A stretch of DNA of 64,000 nucleotides from Jiella sonneratiae (GCF_017353515.1 NZ_JAFMPY010000001.1:186001-250000), one strand, 5' to 3'. Positions 26,714-37,349 are shown, numbered from the stretch's first letter. The notes: a model not told the origin generated them from the letters alone. Numbers and translations: made by a program.

Positions 26714-26926
26714 TCAGGAGGCGAAGGCCTGGCCGACGAACCAGCCCATCACCGGAAACAAAATCAGTTGCGCGACCCGCGCGACGTTCAGCGCCGTCAT
26801 CGCGCCGAGCCGTTCGGACGGCCGCTCCCGCTTCATCCGCGCCATCACCTGGCCGATGACGAAGAGATCGGCGACGCCGACGACCAGGCCGAGGAGAGCA
26901 CCGACGATCGGGGGATCGACGATCAT
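26714..26926 (-). CDS. 70-aa two-helix membrane protein embedded between nuoH and nuoI
   Basis: Hypothetical. Two apolar stretches ([20 protein letters not shown] and [15 protein letters not shown]) flank a basic loop ([14 protein letters not shown]). Its ATG overlaps the nuoH stop (ATGA at 26923-26926), so it is translated with nuoH and should be an inner-membrane protein made alongside complex I. Not a core subunit of E. coli complex I. Unidentified small frames are also known in Rhodobacter nuo clusters. A role as assembly factor or accessory subunit is speculation. Confidence 0.75.
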   Translation of the reverse strand: MIVDPPIVGALLGLVVGVADLFVIGQVMARMKRERPSERLGAMTALNVARVAQLILFPVMGWFVGQAFAS

Positions 26927-27978
26927 GCGCCGGCGGCGCCCCAGCCGGTGAGCTGCAGCACGAAGGCGACGATCACGACCATGGCGAGCGACAGCGGAAG
27001 GAAGACCTTCCAGCCGAGGCGCATCAGCTGGTCGTAGCGGTAGCGCGGCACGAAGGCCTTCACCATCGCGAACATGAAGAAGACGAGCCCGGCCTTGAGC
27101 ACGAACCAGATCACCCCCGGCACCCAGGTGAAGGGCACGAAGTTGAACGGCGGCAGCCACCCGCCGAGGAAGAGGATCGTCGTCAGGCAGCACATCAGCG
27201 TGATGGCCGCATATTCGCCGAGCATGAACATCATGTACGGGGTCGAGCCGTATTCGACCATGAAGCCGGCGACCAGCTCCGACTCCGCCTCCGGCAGGTC
27301 GAAGGGCGGCCGGTTCGTCTCGGCGAGCGCCGAGATGAAGAACACGACGAACATCGGGAAGAGGCTCAGCCAGTGCCAGTCGAGGAAGGTGTTCGGCAGG
27401 CCGATCATCGTGCCGAGGCCGGCGGACTGGGAGATCACGATGTCGGTGAGATTGAGCGAGCCGACGCACAGGAGCACGGTGACGATGACGAAGCCGATCG
27501 AGACCTCGTAGGACACCATCTGCGCCGCCGAGCGCAGCGCCCCGAGGAAGGCGTATTTCGAGTTGGAGGCCCAGCCTCCCATGATCACGCCGTAGACCTC
27601 GAGCGAGGAGATGGCGAAGACGTAGAGGATGCCGATGTTGATGTTGGCGATGACCCAGCCGTTGGCGACCGGCACCACCGCGAAGGTCGCGAGCGCCAGC
27701 GTCACCGCGATCAGCGGCGCCAGCAGGAACACCACCTTGTCGGAACTTGCCGGAACGACGGGTTCCTTGAGGACGAACTTCAGCAGGTCGGCGAAGGACT
27801 GGAAGAGGCCGAAGGGCCCGACGACGTTCGGCCCGCGCCGCAGCTGTACGGCGGCCCAGATCTTGCGGTCGGCGAGCAGGATGTAGGCGATGAGCACCAG
27901 CAGGACGACGAGGAAGAGCACGCTCTGCCCCAGGATGATCAGCGCCGGCCAGACATAGATTGAGAAGAAGTCCGTCAC
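26923..27978 (-). CDS. nuoH: NADH-quinone oxidoreductase subunit H
   Basis: Heel subunit that forms the quinone chamber and links it to the proton channels, 351 residues, eight helices. Seen are [20 protein letters not shown] near residue 36, [20 protein letters not shown] and the following VEYG with the conserved acidic residues. It starts with GTG at 27978. The final TGA overlaps the ATG of the 70-aa membrane protein. Confidence 0.97.
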   Translation of the reverse strand: MTDFFSIYVWPALIILGQSVLFLVVLLVLIAYILLADRKIWAAVQLRRGPNVVGPFGLFQSFADLLKFVLKEPVVPASSDKVVFLLAPLIAVTLALATFAVVPVANGWVIANINIGILYVFAISSLEVYGVIMGGWASNSKYAFLGALRSAAQMVSYEVSIGFVIVTVLLCVGSLNLTDIVISQSAGLGTMIGLPNTFLDWHWLSLFPMFVVFFISALAETNRPPFDLPEAESELVAGFMVEYGSTPYMMFMLGEYAAITLMCCLTTILFLGGWLPPFNFVPFTWVPGVIWFVLKAGLVFFMFAMVKAFVPRYRYDQLMRLGWKVFLPLSLAMVVIVAFVLQLTGWGAAGA

Positions 27979-27991
27979 GATCCCCCGGTCC

Positions 27992-30067
27992 TTATTCCGC
28001 TGCTTCGAGTTTCTCGGCGCCCGCGAGCCGCGAGCACTCGGCCATCACCTTCGACGCCCGGGCGATCGGGTTGGTCAGGTAGAAGTCCCCGAGCTTCGAG
28101 GCGAGCCGCGCGTCGGCGAGCGAGCCCGCCCCTTCCGCAAGCCTGAGGATGTCGTCGTGGCCGGAAGGCTCGACGCGGTCCGTCCGCATCAGCGGGTGCG
28201 ACTGATACAGGTCTCGCTGCAGTGCGGCAAGCGAGTCGAAGCCGAGCGTCTTGCCGAGCACCGCCGACAGCGCCCGCACGATCGCCCAGTCCTCGCGTGC
28301 GTCGCCCGGAGGGAAGGCGGCGCGGGAGGCGACCTGCGCCCTGCCCTCGAGATTGACGAAGGTCGCGTCCTTTTCGGTATAGGCCGCGCCCGGCAGGATG
28401 ACGTCGGCGCGATGCGCGCCGCGGTCGCCATGGGTCCCGACATAGACGACGAACGGCCCCGCCGCGATGTCGACCTCGTCGGCGCCGAGATTGAACAGGA
28501 CGTCGACGTCGCCCGCGGCCATTTCCGCGAAGGTCTTGCCGCCCTCGCCCGGGACGAAGCCGATGTCGAGGCCGCCGACGCGGCTCGCTGCCGTGTGGAG
28601 GACGTTGAAGCCGTTCCAGCCCTCGGCGAAGGCGCCGATCTCGCGGGCGAGCGCAGCCGCCGCGGCGAGGACGCCGGCGCCGTTCTCGCCGGAAATCGCG
28701 CCGGAGCCGACGATGACCATCGGCCGGGCGGCGTTCTTCAGCGCGTCGAAGAAGCCCTGGCTCGCCCGCGCGACGTCGGAAAGCGTGTCGGTGCCGGCGC
28801 CGAGATAGGTGTAGTCGTAGCGCAGATTGGCGTTCTCGCCGATCACGCCGATCGGGAACCCGCCCAGGCGCCAGCGCTTGCGGATGCGGGCGTTGAGCAC
28901 CGCCGCCTCGAAGCGCGGATTGGCGCCGATGATCAGCAGCGCGTCGGCATCCTCGATGCCGGCGATCGTCGAGTTGAAGAGATAGCTGCCGCGGCCGTTC
29001 GCAGGGTCGAGCCGGGCGCCGTCCTGGCGGCAGTCGATGGAGGTCGAGCCGAGCTTCGCCATCAGCTGCTTCAGCGCATACATCTCCTCGACGGCGGCGA
29101 GATCGCCGGCGACGGCGCCGATCCTCTCGGGCGCGGTCTCGTCGACCTTCGCCCGGATCGCGGCGAAGGCTTCCTGCCAGCTCGCCGGCTGGAGCCTGCC
29201 GTCACGGCGGACATAGGGCCGGTCGAGGCGCTGGGTGCGAAGCCCGTCCCAGACGAAGCGGGTCTTGTCGGAGATCCACTCCTCGTTCACCGCGTCGTTG
29301 ACCCGGGGCAGGATGCGGAGCACCTCGCGGCCGCGGGTGTCGACGCGGATCGCCGAGCCGACCGCGTCCATGACGTCGACGGTCTCGGTCTTGGTCAGTT
29401 CCCACGGCCGGGCCTGGAAGGCATAGGGCCGCGAGGTCAGCGCGCCGACCGGGCAGAGGTCGATGACGTTGCCCTGCAGCTCGGAGGTCATCGCCTGTTC
29501 GAGGAAGGTGGTAATCTCGGCGTCTTCGCCTCTGCCGACGAGGCCGAGCTCGGAGATGCCGGCGACCTCGGTGGTGAAGCGGACGCAGCGCGTGCAGTGG
29601 ATGCAGCGCGTCATGATCGTCTTCACCAGCGGGCCGATATACTTGTCCTCGACGGCGCGCTTGTTCTCCTTGTAGCGCGAACTGTCGACGCCATAGGCCA
29701 TCGCCTGGTCCTGCAGGTCGCACTCGCCGCCCTGATCGCAGATCGGGCAGTCGAGCGGATGGTTGATCAGCAGGAACTCCATCACGCCCTCGCGGGCCTT
29801 CTTCACCATCGGCGTGTTGGTGAAGATCTCCGGCAGTTCGCCGTTCGGGCCGGGACGCAGGTCGCGCACGCCCATGGCGCAGGAGGCAGCGGGCTTCGGC
29901 GGTCCGCCCTTGACCTCGATCAGGCACATGCGGCAGTTGCCGGCGATCGACAGCCGCTCGTGGAAGCAGAAGCGCGGAATTTCGGCGCCCGCCTCCTCCG
30001 CCGCCTGCAGCAGCGTGTAGTGGTCCGGGACCTCGACCTCGTTGCCGTCGACTTTCAGCTTGGTCAT
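27992..30067 (-). CDS. nuoG: NADH-quinone oxidoreductase subunit G
   Basis: Largest peripheral-arm subunit, 691 residues, with iron-sulfur clusters N1b, N4 and N5. Ligands seen: [38 protein letters not shown] and DLCPVGAL. The rest is a molybdopterin-oxidoreductase-like fold that in this family has lost its cofactor. The length matches the short alphaproteobacterial and mitochondrial form, not the ~900-residue E. coli form. It begins 2 nt after the stop of the 83-aa coiled-coil gene. Confidence 0.97.
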   Translation of the reverse strand: MTKLKVDGNEVEVPDHYTLLQAAEEAGAEIPRFCFHERLSIAGNCRMCLIEVKGGPPKPAASCAMGVRDLRPGPNGELPEIFTNTPMVKKAREGVMEFLLINHPLDCPICDQGGECDLQDQAMAYGVDSSRYKENKRAVEDKYIGPLVKTIMTRCIHCTRCVRFTTEVAGISELGLVGRGEDAEITTFLEQAMTSELQGNVIDLCPVGALTSRPYAFQARPWELTKTETVDVMDAVGSAIRVDTRGREVLRILPRVNDAVNEEWISDKTRFVWDGLRTQRLDRPYVRRDGRLQPASWQEAFAAIRAKVDETAPERIGAVAGDLAAVEEMYALKQLMAKLGSTSIDCRQDGARLDPANGRGSYLFNSTIAGIEDADALLIIGANPRFEAAVLNARIRKRWRLGGFPIGVIGENANLRYDYTYLGAGTDTLSDVARASQGFFDALKNAARPMVIVGSGAISGENGAGVLAAAAALAREIGAFAEGWNGFNVLHTAASRVGGLDIGFVPGEGGKTFAEMAAGDVDVLFNLGADEVDIAAGPFVVYVGTHGDRGAHRADVILPGAAYTEKDATFVNLEGRAQVASRAAFPPGDAREDWAIVRALSAVLGKTLGFDSLAALQRDLYQSHPLMRTDRVEPSGHDDILRLAEGAGSLADARLASKLGDFYLTNPIARASKVMAECSRLAGAEKLEAAE

Positions 30068-30069
30068 GA

Positions 30070-30321
30070 TCAGGCTTTCTCTTCCAGCCGGGAGACGCGC
30101 TCTTCCAGCGTCTTCAACCGCTCCGCCACGGTGTCGTGACGGACATTTGCGTGCACCGCGGCGCCGGCGACGGTGTAAAGCGTCTCGTGGACTTCCTCGA
30201 GCCGCTGGTCGATGTGGTCGAGCCGCTTGCCGACGAGTTTGAACTGATCGGAATGCTCCGAGAGCGTCGATCGGATCTCCCGAAGCAGCTGCAGCACCAG
30301 ATTGTCCGGCTCGTCCGCCAT
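30070..30321 (-). CDS. 83-aa coiled-coil protein between nuoF and nuoG
   Basis: Hypothetical. Heptad-like hydrophobic spacing runs through most of it: [33 protein letters not shown] and [18 protein letters not shown]. No membrane segment or cofactor motif. It starts 11 nt after the nuoF stop, ends 2 nt before nuoG, and must be co-translated with them. It is not a core complex I subunit; a docking or assembly role is inferred from position only. Confidence 0.75.
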   Translation of the reverse strand: MADEPDNLVLQLLREIRSTLSEHSDQFKLVGKRLDHIDQRLEEVHETLYTVAGAAVHANVRHDTVAERLKTLEERVSRLEEKA

Positions 30322-30332
30322 CGCTCCCGCTC

Positions 30333-31637
30333 CTACTCCGCCGCCTCGAGCACCGGACGCACCTCGTGGGCGTTGTGCGAATATTCGTCGATGCGGCGCT
30401 CGATCTCGGCGCGGAAGTGCCGTACCAGACCCTGGATCGGCCAGGCCGCCGCGTCGCCGAGGGCGCAGATCGTGTGGCCCTCGACCTGCTTGGTCACGTC
30501 GAGCAGCATGTCGATCTCGCGCTTCTGGGCGTGGCCGGTCGCCATGCGCTCCATGACGCGCCACATCCAGCCGGTGCCTTCGCGGCAGGGCGTGCACTGG
30601 CCGCAGCTCTCGTGCTTGTAGAAATACGAGATGCGGGCGATCGCCTTCACGATGTCGGTGGACTTGTCCATGACGATGACCGCGGCGGTGCCGAGCGAGG
30701 TCTTGATGTCGCGCAGGCCGTCGAAATCCATCGGCGCATCGACGATGTCGGCGCCGGGCACCAGCGGCACGGAGGAGCCGCCGGGGATCACCGCGAGGAG
30801 ATTGTCCCAGCCGCCGCGGATGCCGCCGCAATGCTTCTCGATCAGCTCGCGGAACGAGATGCCCATCGCCTCTTCGACGGTGCAGGGCTGCTCGACGTGG
30901 CCGGAGATGCAGAAGAGCTTGGTGCCGGTGTTGTTCTGCCGTCCGATGCCGGCGAACCACCCGCCGCCGCGCCTGAGGATGGTCGGCGCGACGGCAATGG
31001 ATTCGACGTTGTTGACCGTCGTCGGGCAGCCGTAGAGGCCGACATTGGCGGGGAACGGCGGCTTGAGGCGCGGCTGGCCCTTCTTGCCCTCGAGGCTTTC
31101 GAGCAGCGCCGTCTCCTCGCCGCAGATATAGGCGCCGGCGCCGTGATGGACGACGATGTCGTAGTCCCAGCCGCACTTGTTGTCGGCGCCGAGAAGGCCT
31201 TCTTCGTAGCACTCGTCGATCGCCCGCTGCAGCGCCTGGCGCTCGCGGACATATTCACCCCGGATGTAGATGTAGGCGGCGTGGGCGCCCATCGCGAAAC
31301 CGGCGATGATGCAGCCCTCGATCAGCGTGAACGGATCGTTGCGCATGATCTCCCGGTCCTTGCAGGTCCCGGGCTCGGATTCGTCGGCATTGACGACGAG
31401 ATAATGCGGCCGCTCGCCGACTTCCTTCGGCATGAAGGACCATTTGAGGCCGGTCGGGAAGCCTGCGCCGCCACGCCCTCTGAGGCCCGAGGCCTTCATC
31501 TCGTTGATGATCCAGTCGCGCCCCTTGCCGATGATGTCGGCGGTGCCGTCGAAATGGCCGCGCTTCATCGCCGCCTTCAGGCTCTTGTCGCGAAGGCCGT
31601 AGATGTTGGTGAAGATCCGGTCCTTGTCCTGAAGCAT
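30333..31637 (-). CDS. nuoF: NADH-quinone oxidoreductase subunit F (NADH/FMN binding)
   Basis: Takes hydride from NADH to FMN and passes electrons to cluster N3; 434 residues. Seen are [15 protein letters not shown] (FMN/NADH loop), [14 protein letters not shown], and the N3 ligands [15 protein letters not shown] plus [10 protein letters not shown]. The ATG at 31637 shares a base with the nuoE stop (TGATG); the GTG just upstream is less likely. Confidence 0.97.
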   Translation of the reverse strand: MLQDKDRIFTNIYGLRDKSLKAAMKRGHFDGTADIIGKGRDWIINEMKASGLRGRGGAGFPTGLKWSFMPKEVGERPHYLVVNADESEPGTCKDREIMRNDPFTLIEGCIIAGFAMGAHAAYIYIRGEYVRERQALQRAIDECYEEGLLGADNKCGWDYDIVVHHGAGAYICGEETALLESLEGKKGQPRLKPPFPANVGLYGCPTTVNNVESIAVAPTILRRGGGWFAGIGRQNNTGTKLFCISGHVEQPCTVEEAMGISFRELIEKHCGGIRGGWDNLLAVIPGGSSVPLVPGADIVDAPMDFDGLRDIKTSLGTAAVIVMDKSTDIVKAIARISYFYKHESCGQCTPCREGTGWMWRVMERMATGHAQKREIDMLLDVTKQVEGHTICALGDAAAWPIQGLVRHFRAEIERRIDEYSHNAHEVRPVLEAAE

Positions 31638-33100
31638 CACGCCTCTCCTTCACCCTCGGCGGAGCTCCGAGATCCGGCCTGCAGATCCCTCGCCTGCTCG
31701 ATCCATTGCTCGCGCACCGCACGGCCGCGGAAATTCAGGAAGTCGTCGATCCAGATCAGCTCGGTCTCGCGCCACTGCGCGATCTGCCAGAAATGGAACA
31801 CGCCGAGTTCGTTCAGCTTGCTCTCGATCACCGGCCCGATGCCGCGGATCTCCTTGAGGTCGTCCTTCTCGCCCGTCGGCTCCGAAAGGAGATCCGACGG
31901 CTTGTCGCCGGGCCTTTCCTCGGACGGGGCCGCCTCCGCCCGGCTCTCGAAGTGATCGGAATGGGCCGGGCCCGGCGTCACGTCGGAGGTCTCGGTCCGC
32001 ATGCCCTCGGTGAGGTCGCCGCCGGTATTGGCGAGGACCTCGCCGGGGGTCTCGCCGGAAGCGAGCCTGCCCGGCTGGCCGCCGGTGCCGTCGTCGAGTT
32101 GCCGGTCGGCGGGTATCACCGCGTCCTCGGCGGCCGCCTCGGCCCTGCGGAAGTCGCCGCCGGTCTTGGCGTCTACCTTGTCGGGAACGTTGCCGGCCTC
32201 GGCGTCCGTCGACCCCTGGCGTGTGCCGCCTTCCTGGCCGGCACCGGGACGGTGTCCCTTCGCCGCGAGGTCGCCGCTCTCGCGGTCCTCGCTGGCCTGA
32301 TCGGCGTTGCCGTCGGCGGCCTTGCCGGGCGAAACGAGGCTCGGATCGCTTTCGGCGGCCTGGGTGTCCGGGCGGCCGGCCTTGGAGGGAGGCGTCGAGG
32401 TCGCCTCGCCGGCTCCGATGCCCTGATAGGAGGCGCCGTTGGCCGGCCCGTGCGAGGTCGAACGAGGCTCTTCCTCGACGACGTCGTCATAGTCGCCGGT
32501 CAGGCTGGTGAGGCCGCCGAGGGGCGCTGAGAGATGCCGCCCGTTCTGCGGGCCCGGCTTCACTTCGCCGCCGCGGCCGGACTCGAACAGATCGATGATC
32601 TCCTCGAGCCGCTCCGGCGTCAGATCCTCGTAGGTGTCCTGGAAGATCATCACCATCGGGGCGTTGACGCAGGCGCCGAGGCACTCGACCTCTTCCCAGG
32701 ACAGCGTCCCCGCATCGTTGCGGTGGAACTGCTCGGCATTGATCTTCTTGCGGCAGACGGCCTTGAGATCCTCGGCGCCGCGCAGCATGCAGGGCGTCGT
32801 GCCGCAGACCTGGACATGCGCCCGCGTCCCGACGGGATTGAGCTGGAACTGGGTGTAGAAGGTCGCGACCTCCAGCACGCGGATCAGCGGCATGTCGAGC
32901 ATCTCGGCGACATGCTCGATCGCCGCCTTGGTGACCCAGCCGTCCTGATCCTGGGCACGCATCAGCAGCGGGATGACGGCAGACTGCTGGCGACCTTCCG
33001 GGTATTTCCTGATCGTCGCTTCAGCCCAAGCGGCGTTCTCTTCGGTAAACGCGAAGCCGGCGGGTTGCACGGCCTCTTCCGCGAGACGTCTGACAGACAT
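31637..33100 (-). CDS. nuoE: NADH-quinone oxidoreductase subunit E with long C-terminal extension
   Basis: The [2Fe-2S] N1a subunit, 487 residues against about 160-170 in E. coli. Residues 1-200 are the thioredoxin-like domain with [11 protein letters not shown] and CLGACVNAP. An acidic, Gly/Pro-rich disordered stretch follows (about 200-410). The tail has a helix-hairpin-helix unit ([20 protein letters not shown], residues about 415-434) and [21 protein letters not shown]-terminal extensions of NuoE are known in alphaproteobacteria, but their function is not. The gene is translationally coupled to nuoF. The reading frame is clean throughout, so this is not a frameshift. Confidence 0.95.
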   Translation of the reverse strand: MSVRRLAEEAVQPAGFAFTEENAAWAEATIRKYPEGRQQSAVIPLLMRAQDQDGWVTKAAIEHVAEMLDMPLIRVLEVATFYTQFQLNPVGTRAHVQVCGTTPCMLRGAEDLKAVCRKKINAEQFHRNDAGTLSWEEVECLGACVNAPMVMIFQDTYEDLTPERLEEIIDLFESGRGGEVKPGPQNGRHLSAPLGGLTSLTGDYDDVVEEEPRSTSHGPANGASYQGIGAGEATSTPPSKAGRPDTQAAESDPSLVSPGKAADGNADQASEDRESGDLAAKGHRPGAGQEGGTRQGSTDAEAGNVPDKVDAKTGGDFRRAEAAAEDAVIPADRQLDDGTGGQPGRLASGETPGEVLANTGGDLTEGMRTETSDVTPGPAHSDHFESRAEAAPSEERPGDKPSDLLSEPTGEKDDLKEIRGIGPVIESKLNELGVFHFWQIAQWRETELIWIDDFLNFRGRAVREQWIEQARDLQAGSRSSAEGEGEA

Positions 33101-33226
33101 CGGACCTCTATCTTAGAGCGGTTCAACAAGCGATGTTGCGGCGCGTTCTATCACAAGACGGCCAAAAGGCCAGTGCCGTGCCGCGCGAGGTTTTGGCGCT
33201 TTCGCGGCCACCGTCGAGGTGGTCGT

Positions 33227-33793
33227 TCAGGCGCCGAGGAAGCTTTCCACGTCGATGGAAATGCCGGGCGGATTGAGGTCGAGAACGCCGTCCCGGCCGA
33301 GGATTTTCGTGACGATCTCGCCGTCGGAAGAAGCGCGGCGGTGGTGGATCACCCGCCCGTCGCCGCCATAGACGATGAGGTAATGGAGGATCGAGGGTAC
33401 GGCGAAGTAGTCGATCAGCTTGCGGGTCGTATCGGTTCGGGCGCTCGACGGCGAGACCACCTCGACCACGACGACCGGATTGGACGCGAAGACGTCGTCG
33501 GCGTCGTAGGGCCCGCAATGGACGAGGGCATCGGGCTCCCGCACGGTGAACTCGTCCACCCTGACGCCGATGCCGTCGATGAAGGCGCTGCAATCGGAGC
33601 CGGCGTCCCGCAGCGCCGTCTTCAACGCAGCCACGACGGCGAACTTCGTCTCCGCATGGCTGATTCGCTCCGACTGCAGCCGCAGCGGCACGCCTTCGAC
33701 GAGCTCGTAGCGCTCGCCGTCGCCCCACGTCGCGGCCCAGGCGAAGAACGCCTCGGCGGTCATCCTGTCGGTCTGCGCGGCTTCGATGGTCAT
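33227..33793 (-). CDS. Uma2-family (DUF820) restriction-endonuclease-fold protein inside the nuo operon
   Basis: 188 residues of the PD-(D/E)xK-like Uma2 family. Seen are the N-terminal ERYELVEGVPLRL, the acidic motif VREPDALVHCG near residue 85, and VVVEVVSPSSARTDTTRKL with the catalytic Glu and downstream Lys. Biochemical function is unknown for most members. It lies between nuoD and nuoE, with 36 bp to nuoD and 126 bp to nuoE. The 126-bp gap contains a short dyad GGCC-AAAA-GGCC and no other gene. Uma2 genes are common as scattered families in cyanobacteria and unexpected in a complex I operon, so a late insertion is likely. Confidence 0.9.
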   Translation of the reverse strand: MTIEAAQTDRMTAEAFFAWAATWGDGERYELVEGVPLRLQSERISHAETKFAVVAALKTALRDAGSDCSAFIDGIGVRVDEFTVREPDALVHCGPYDADDVFASNPVVVVEVVSPSSARTDTTRKLIDYFAVPSILHYLIVYGGDGRVIHHRRASSDGEIVTKILGRDGVLDLNPPGISIDVESFLGA

Positions 33794-33829
33794 GTCCTCA
33801 GCCTATCACGTGCCGGGCCCCGCGCGGCC

Positions 33830-35020
33830 TCAGCGGTCGACCTCGCCGAACACGATGTCCAGCGTGCCGAGGATCGCCGAGACGTCGGCCAGCATATGCC
33901 CTTTGCAGATGACGTCCATCGCCTGCAGATGGGCAAAGCCCGGCGCGCGGATCTTGCAGCGGTAAGGCTTGTTGGTACCGTCGGAGACGAGATAGACGCC
34001 GAATTCGCCCTTCGGGGCCTCCACGGCGGCGTAGACCTCGCCTTCCGGCAGGTGGAAGCCCTCGGTGTAGAGCTTGAAGTGGTGGATCAGCGCTTCCATG
34101 GAGCGCTTCATCTGGCCGCGCTTCGGCGGCACCACCTTGCCCTCCGTGGCGGAGACCGGGCCGTCCTTCTCGGTGCTCGAAAGCCGCTCGACGCACTGCT
34201 TCATGATGCGCGTCGCTTCCCGCATCTCGACCATGCGGATCAGGTAGCGGTCGTAGCAGTCGCCGTTCTTGCCGATCGGGATGTCGAAGTCCATCTCGTC
34301 GTAGCACTCGTAGGGCTGCGACTTCCTGAGATCCCAGGCCGCGCCCGAGCCCCGGACCATGACGCCGGAAAAGCCCATCGCCCAGGCGTCCTCCAGCTGG
34401 ACGACGCCGATGTCGACGTTGCGCTGCTTGAAGATGCGGTTGTCGGTGAGGAGTTCCTCGAGGTCGTCGCAGACCTTGAGGAACGGATCGCACCAGGCGC
34501 CGATGTCGTCGACGAGCTTCTGCGACAGGTCCTGATGGACGCCGCCCGGCCGGAAATAGGCCGCATGCATGCGCGAGCCGGAGGCGCGCTCGTAGAAGAC
34601 CATCAGCTTCTCGCGCTCCTCGAACCCCCAGAGCGGCGGGGTCAGCGCGCCGACGTCCATCGCCTGGGTGGTGACGTTGAGGATGTGCGACAGGATGCGC
34701 CCGATCTCGGAATAAAGCACCCGGATCAGCTGGCCGCGCTTCGGCACGGTGACGCCCGCCAGCCGCTCGATGGCCATGCAGAAGGCATGTTCCTGGTTCA
34801 TCGGCGCGACGTAGTCGAGCCGGTCGAAATAGGGAATCGCCTGGAGATAGGTCTTGTGCTCGATCAGCTTCTCGGTGCCGCGGTGCAGCAGGCCGATATG
34901 CGGGTCGACGCGTTCGACGATCTCGCCGTCGAGCTCCAGCACGAGGCGCAGCACGCCGTGCGCCGCCGGGTGCTGCGGGCCGAAATTGATGTTGAAGTTG
35001 CGGACGTCGATCTCAGCCAT
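33830..35020 (-). CDS. nuoD: NADH-quinone oxidoreductase subunit D
   Basis: 49-kDa-type subunit that lines the quinone pocket, 396 residues, separate from NuoC as in mitochondria and unlike the fused E. coli NuoCD. Seen are [20 protein letters not shown] with the quinone-site His, [20 protein letters not shown] with a conserved Tyr, and the C-terminal FGEVDR ending in Arg. Its first codons overlap the stop of the GFA-family gene by 8 nt. Confidence 0.97.
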   Translation of the reverse strand: MAEIDVRNFNINFGPQHPAAHGVLRLVLELDGEIVERVDPHIGLLHRGTEKLIEHKTYLQAIPYFDRLDYVAPMNQEHAFCMAIERLAGVTVPKRGQLIRVLYSEIGRILSHILNVTTQAMDVGALTPPLWGFEEREKLMVFYERASGSRMHAAYFRPGGVHQDLSQKLVDDIGAWCDPFLKVCDDLEELLTDNRIFKQRNVDIGVVQLEDAWAMGFSGVMVRGSGAAWDLRKSQPYECYDEMDFDIPIGKNGDCYDRYLIRMVEMREATRIMKQCVERLSSTEKDGPVSATEGKVVPPKRGQMKRSMEALIHHFKLYTEGFHLPEGEVYAAVEAPKGEFGVYLVSDGTNKPYRCKIRAPGFAHLQAMDVICKGHMLADVSAILGTLDIVFGEVDR

Positions 35021-35450
35021 TCGGCTTGTCCTCTTCGGAGGCGAACTGGGCGAGGAATTCCGCCCCGGTCATCGTCGTCCTGTCGCCGGCCAGCGCGTAC
35101 CAGTCGGGCTTGGAGTCGATGAAGATTTCCTTGGTGAGCACCGCCTCGGTCAGGTCGTCGAAGGCCATCGCCGAGATCGCGTAATGCGAGGCGTCCTTGG
35201 AGCGCCAGAACAGCGTCGAGCCGCAGGTCGTGCAGAAGCCCCGCTCGCCCCAGCCGGAGGACTCGTAGATGCCGAGCGAATCCGTCCCGGCGACGATGAC
35301 GTTCTCGGACGCCTCCACCGCCATCAGGGGACCGCCGGCCCAGCGCCGGCAGGTGTCGCAATGGCAGACGCCGACGTCCTGGGTTTCGAGATCGGCGTCG
35401 ATCCTGACGCCGCCGCAGAGGCATTTCGCCTGAAGTCGCTTCAGAGCCAT
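35013..35450 (-). CDS. GFA/CENP-V family zinc protein inside the nuo operon
   Basis: 145 residues with the full Cys set of the glutathione-dependent formaldehyde-activating (GFA) fold: [17 protein letters not shown] and [11 protein letters not shown]. Family members bind zinc; few have a proven reaction, and the name comes from one Paracoccus enzyme. The gene lies between nuoC (15 nt gap) and nuoD (8-nt overlap), so it is translated with complex I. Not a complex I subunit elsewhere as far as I know. Start at 35450 gives the expected short N-terminus. Confidence 0.92.
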   Translation of the reverse strand: MALKRLQAKCLCGGVRIDADLETQDVGVCHCDTCRRWAGGPLMAVEASENVIVAGTDSLGIYESSGWGERGFCTTCGSTLFWRSKDASHYAISAMAFDDLTEAVLTKEIFIDSKPDWYALAGDRTTMTGAEFLAQFASEEDKPNG

Positions 35451-35465
35451 CGCGTCTCTCCGTCT

Positions 35466-36074
35466 CTACTGGCGTTTCGCCTTCTCGTCGCCGGGCAGCA
35501 CGTATTCCGTGCCTTCCCAGGGCGAGAGAAAGTCGAAGTTGCGAAATTCCTGGCGCAGTTCGACCGGTTCGTAGACCACCTGCTTCTTCTCTTCGTCGTA
35601 ATGGACCTCGACGAAGCCGGTCAGCGGGAAGTCCTTGCGCATCGGGTGACCCTCGAAACCGTAGTCGGTCAGGATGCGGCGAAGGTCGGGATGGCCGGTG
35701 AAGAGGATGCCGTAGAGGTCGTAGGTCTCCCGCTCGAACCAGTCGGCCGCCGGGAAGACGTCCGAGAGCGACGGCACCGGATCGTCCTCGGCCGTGCGCA
35801 CCTTGACGCGCACGCGCTGGTTCTGGCGCGGCGAAAGAAGGTGATAGACGACCTCGAAGCGCTTCTCGCGGCCCGGATAGTCGACCCCGCAGACGTCGAT
35901 GAGATTGACGAACTGGGTCTGCGGATCGTCCCGCAGGATGGTCATCACCCGGACGACGTCCTCGGGCGCGACCACAAGGGTCAGTTCGCCGAAGCGGTGC
36001 TCGCTCGAGGCGATCTTTTCGCCGAGCGTTTCGGCCAGGTAGTCGGCCATGTCTCTTGTCGCGAAATCACGCAT
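35466..36074 (-). CDS. nuoC: NADH-quinone oxidoreductase subunit C
   Basis: 30-kDa-type peripheral subunit, 202 residues. The family signature [20 protein letters not shown] is followed by [18 protein letters not shown]. Start may be 36074 or the ATG eight codons later. The 185-bp gap to nuoB on its 5' side contains an inverted repeat but no clear gene. Confidence 0.96.
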   Translation of the reverse strand: MRDFATRDMADYLAETLGEKIASSEHRFGELTLVVAPEDVVRVMTILRDDPQTQFVNLIDVCGVDYPGREKRFEVVYHLLSPRQNQRVRVKVRTAEDDPVPSLSDVFPAADWFERETYDLYGILFTGHPDLRRILTDYGFEGHPMRKDFPLTGFVEVHYDEEKKQVVYEPVELRQEFRNFDFLSPWEGTEYVLPGDEKAKRQ

Positions 36075-36140
36075 GAAGTGGCCTTTCCGAGCGGGGTGCT
36101 GTCAGCTCCGGTCGCATGCGGGTCCTGTCTCGTTGCTTGC

Positions 36141-36183
36141 CATGATCGCGGCGACGAAGCTGTCCGCCGCGTCCGCGATCATG
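36141..36183 (-). other. Inverted repeat in the nuoB-nuoC gap
   Basis: CATGATCGCGG (36141-36151) and CCGCGATCATG (36173-36183) form a perfect 11-bp stem with a 21-nt loop inside the 185-bp gap. Like the nuoM-nuoN hairpins it may affect message stability within the operon. Confidence 0.5.
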
Positions 36184-36259
36184 CGCCCTGGTGGTCTTCG
36201 AATCTGACATTCGATACGACGCCTCGCCCGCGAGGGGTTCGAATGCCGAATTCGATCCA

Positions 36260-36850
36260 CTAGCGCTCGATGGTGCCGGTGCGGCGGATCTTCTTCTGCA
36301 GGAGCAGGATGCCGTAGAGCAGCGCCTCGGCCGTCGGCGGACAGCCAGGCACGTAGACGTCGACGGGGACCACCCGGTCGCAGCCGCGAACCACCGCGTA
36401 GGAATAATGATAGTAGCCGCCGCCATTGGCGCAGGAGCCCATCGAGATGACGTAGCGCGGCTCCGGCATCTGGTCGTAGACCTTGCGCAGCGCCGGGGCC
36501 ATCTTGTTGGTCAGCGTGCCGGCGACGATCATCACGTCCGACTGGCGCGGTGAGGCGCGCGGCGCGAAGCCGAAGCGCTCGACGTCGTAGCGCGGCATCG
36601 AGACCTGCATCATCTCCACCGCACAGCAGGCGAGACCGAAGGTCATCCACATCAGCGAGCCGGTGCGGGCCCACTGAATCAGCTCGTCGGTGGAGGTGAC
36701 GAGAAAGCCCTTGTCGGCAAGTTCCTCGTTGATCTCGGTGACGAAGGGATCGTTGCTCCGGGCGATCGGCTGGCCCGGCGCGAGGCCGGCGCCGGTCCCC
36801 GCTTCGGGAGCGAGCGCCGCGGACGGCTTGCCGTCGATGATCAATCCCAT
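36260..36850 (-). CDS. nuoB: NADH-quinone oxidoreductase subunit B
   Basis: PSST-type subunit with cluster N2 next to the quinone site, 196 residues. Ligands seen: LACCAVEMM with the adjacent Cys pair, [10 protein letters not shown] and VPGCPP. The ATG at 36850 overlaps the nuoA end by 10 nt. The N-terminal 30 residues are a Pro/Ala-rich tail, common in this group. Confidence 0.97.
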   Translation of the reverse strand: MGLIIDGKPSAALAPEAGTGAGLAPGQPIARSNDPFVTEINEELADKGFLVTSTDELIQWARTGSLMWMTFGLACCAVEMMQVSMPRYDVERFGFAPRASPRQSDVMIVAGTLTNKMAPALRKVYDQMPEPRYVISMGSCANGGGYYHYSYAVVRGCDRVVPVDVYVPGCPPTAEALLYGILLLQKKIRRTGTIER

Positions 36851-37206
36851 TCCAATGCGCCTTTCTTCCATTCGTAGATGAAGCCGACCGTCAAGACGCC
36901 GAGGAAGACCATCATCGACCAGAAGCCGAACCAGCCCAGCGTCCCGAAGCTCGCGGCCCAGGGAAACAGGAAGGCGACCTCGAGATCGAAGATGATGAAC
37001 AGGATCGAGACCAGGTAGAAGCGCACGTCGAACTTCATGCGCGAGTCGTCGAAGGCGTCGAAGCCGCATTCGTACGCCGAGAGCTTCTCGTCGTCCGGCG
37101 CCTTGAAGGCGAGCAGGAAGGGCGACACGAGAAGCGCCAGGCCGAGAACCAGCGCGACGCCGACGAAGATGACGATCGGCAGATAGGAAGCGAGGAGTGC
37201 GCTCAT
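36841..37206 (-). CDS. nuoA: NADH-quinone oxidoreductase subunit A
   Basis: First gene of the complex I operon, 121 residues, three membrane helices ([60 protein letters not shown]). The loop [19 protein letters not shown] carries the conserved Cys that marks the active/deactive switch in mitochondrial ND3. Confidence 0.97.
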   Translation of the reverse strand: MSALLASYLPIVIFVGVALVLGLALLVSPFLLAFKAPDDEKLSAYECGFDAFDDSRMKFDVRFYLVSILFIIFDLEVAFLFPWAASFGTLGWFGFWSMMVFLGVLTVGFIYEWKKGALEWD

Positions 37207-37309
37207 CGGACTCTTTCATCCTCGGTGACGGTCGAAATGGCAGGGAACGTGCCGCCGCCAAAGGGATCGGCCATCGGGCCGGCGCCCCGCCATCCCGCAA
37301 TGCGGCGAG

Positions 37310-37349
37310 GGTTATCCCCTTCTTGGAATTGGTGCAAGGAGTTCTCCTT
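37310..37349 (-). promoter_or_regulatory. Probable nuo operon promoter with overlapping inverted repeat
   Basis: On the minus strand TTGCAC (37337-37332), 16 nt, ATAACC (37315-37310) is a fair sigma70-type pair about 100 nt before the nuoA ATG. The dyad AAGGAGTTCTCCTT (37336-37349) touches the -35, a good place for a regulator. The 310-bp gap between nuoA and the next + strand gene contains nothing else that I can support. Confidence 0.4.

Noticed and set aside
36102-36182. 26-codon frame in the nuoB-nuoC gap
   Set aside because: No ribosome site; its start overlaps an inverted repeat that explains the sequence better.
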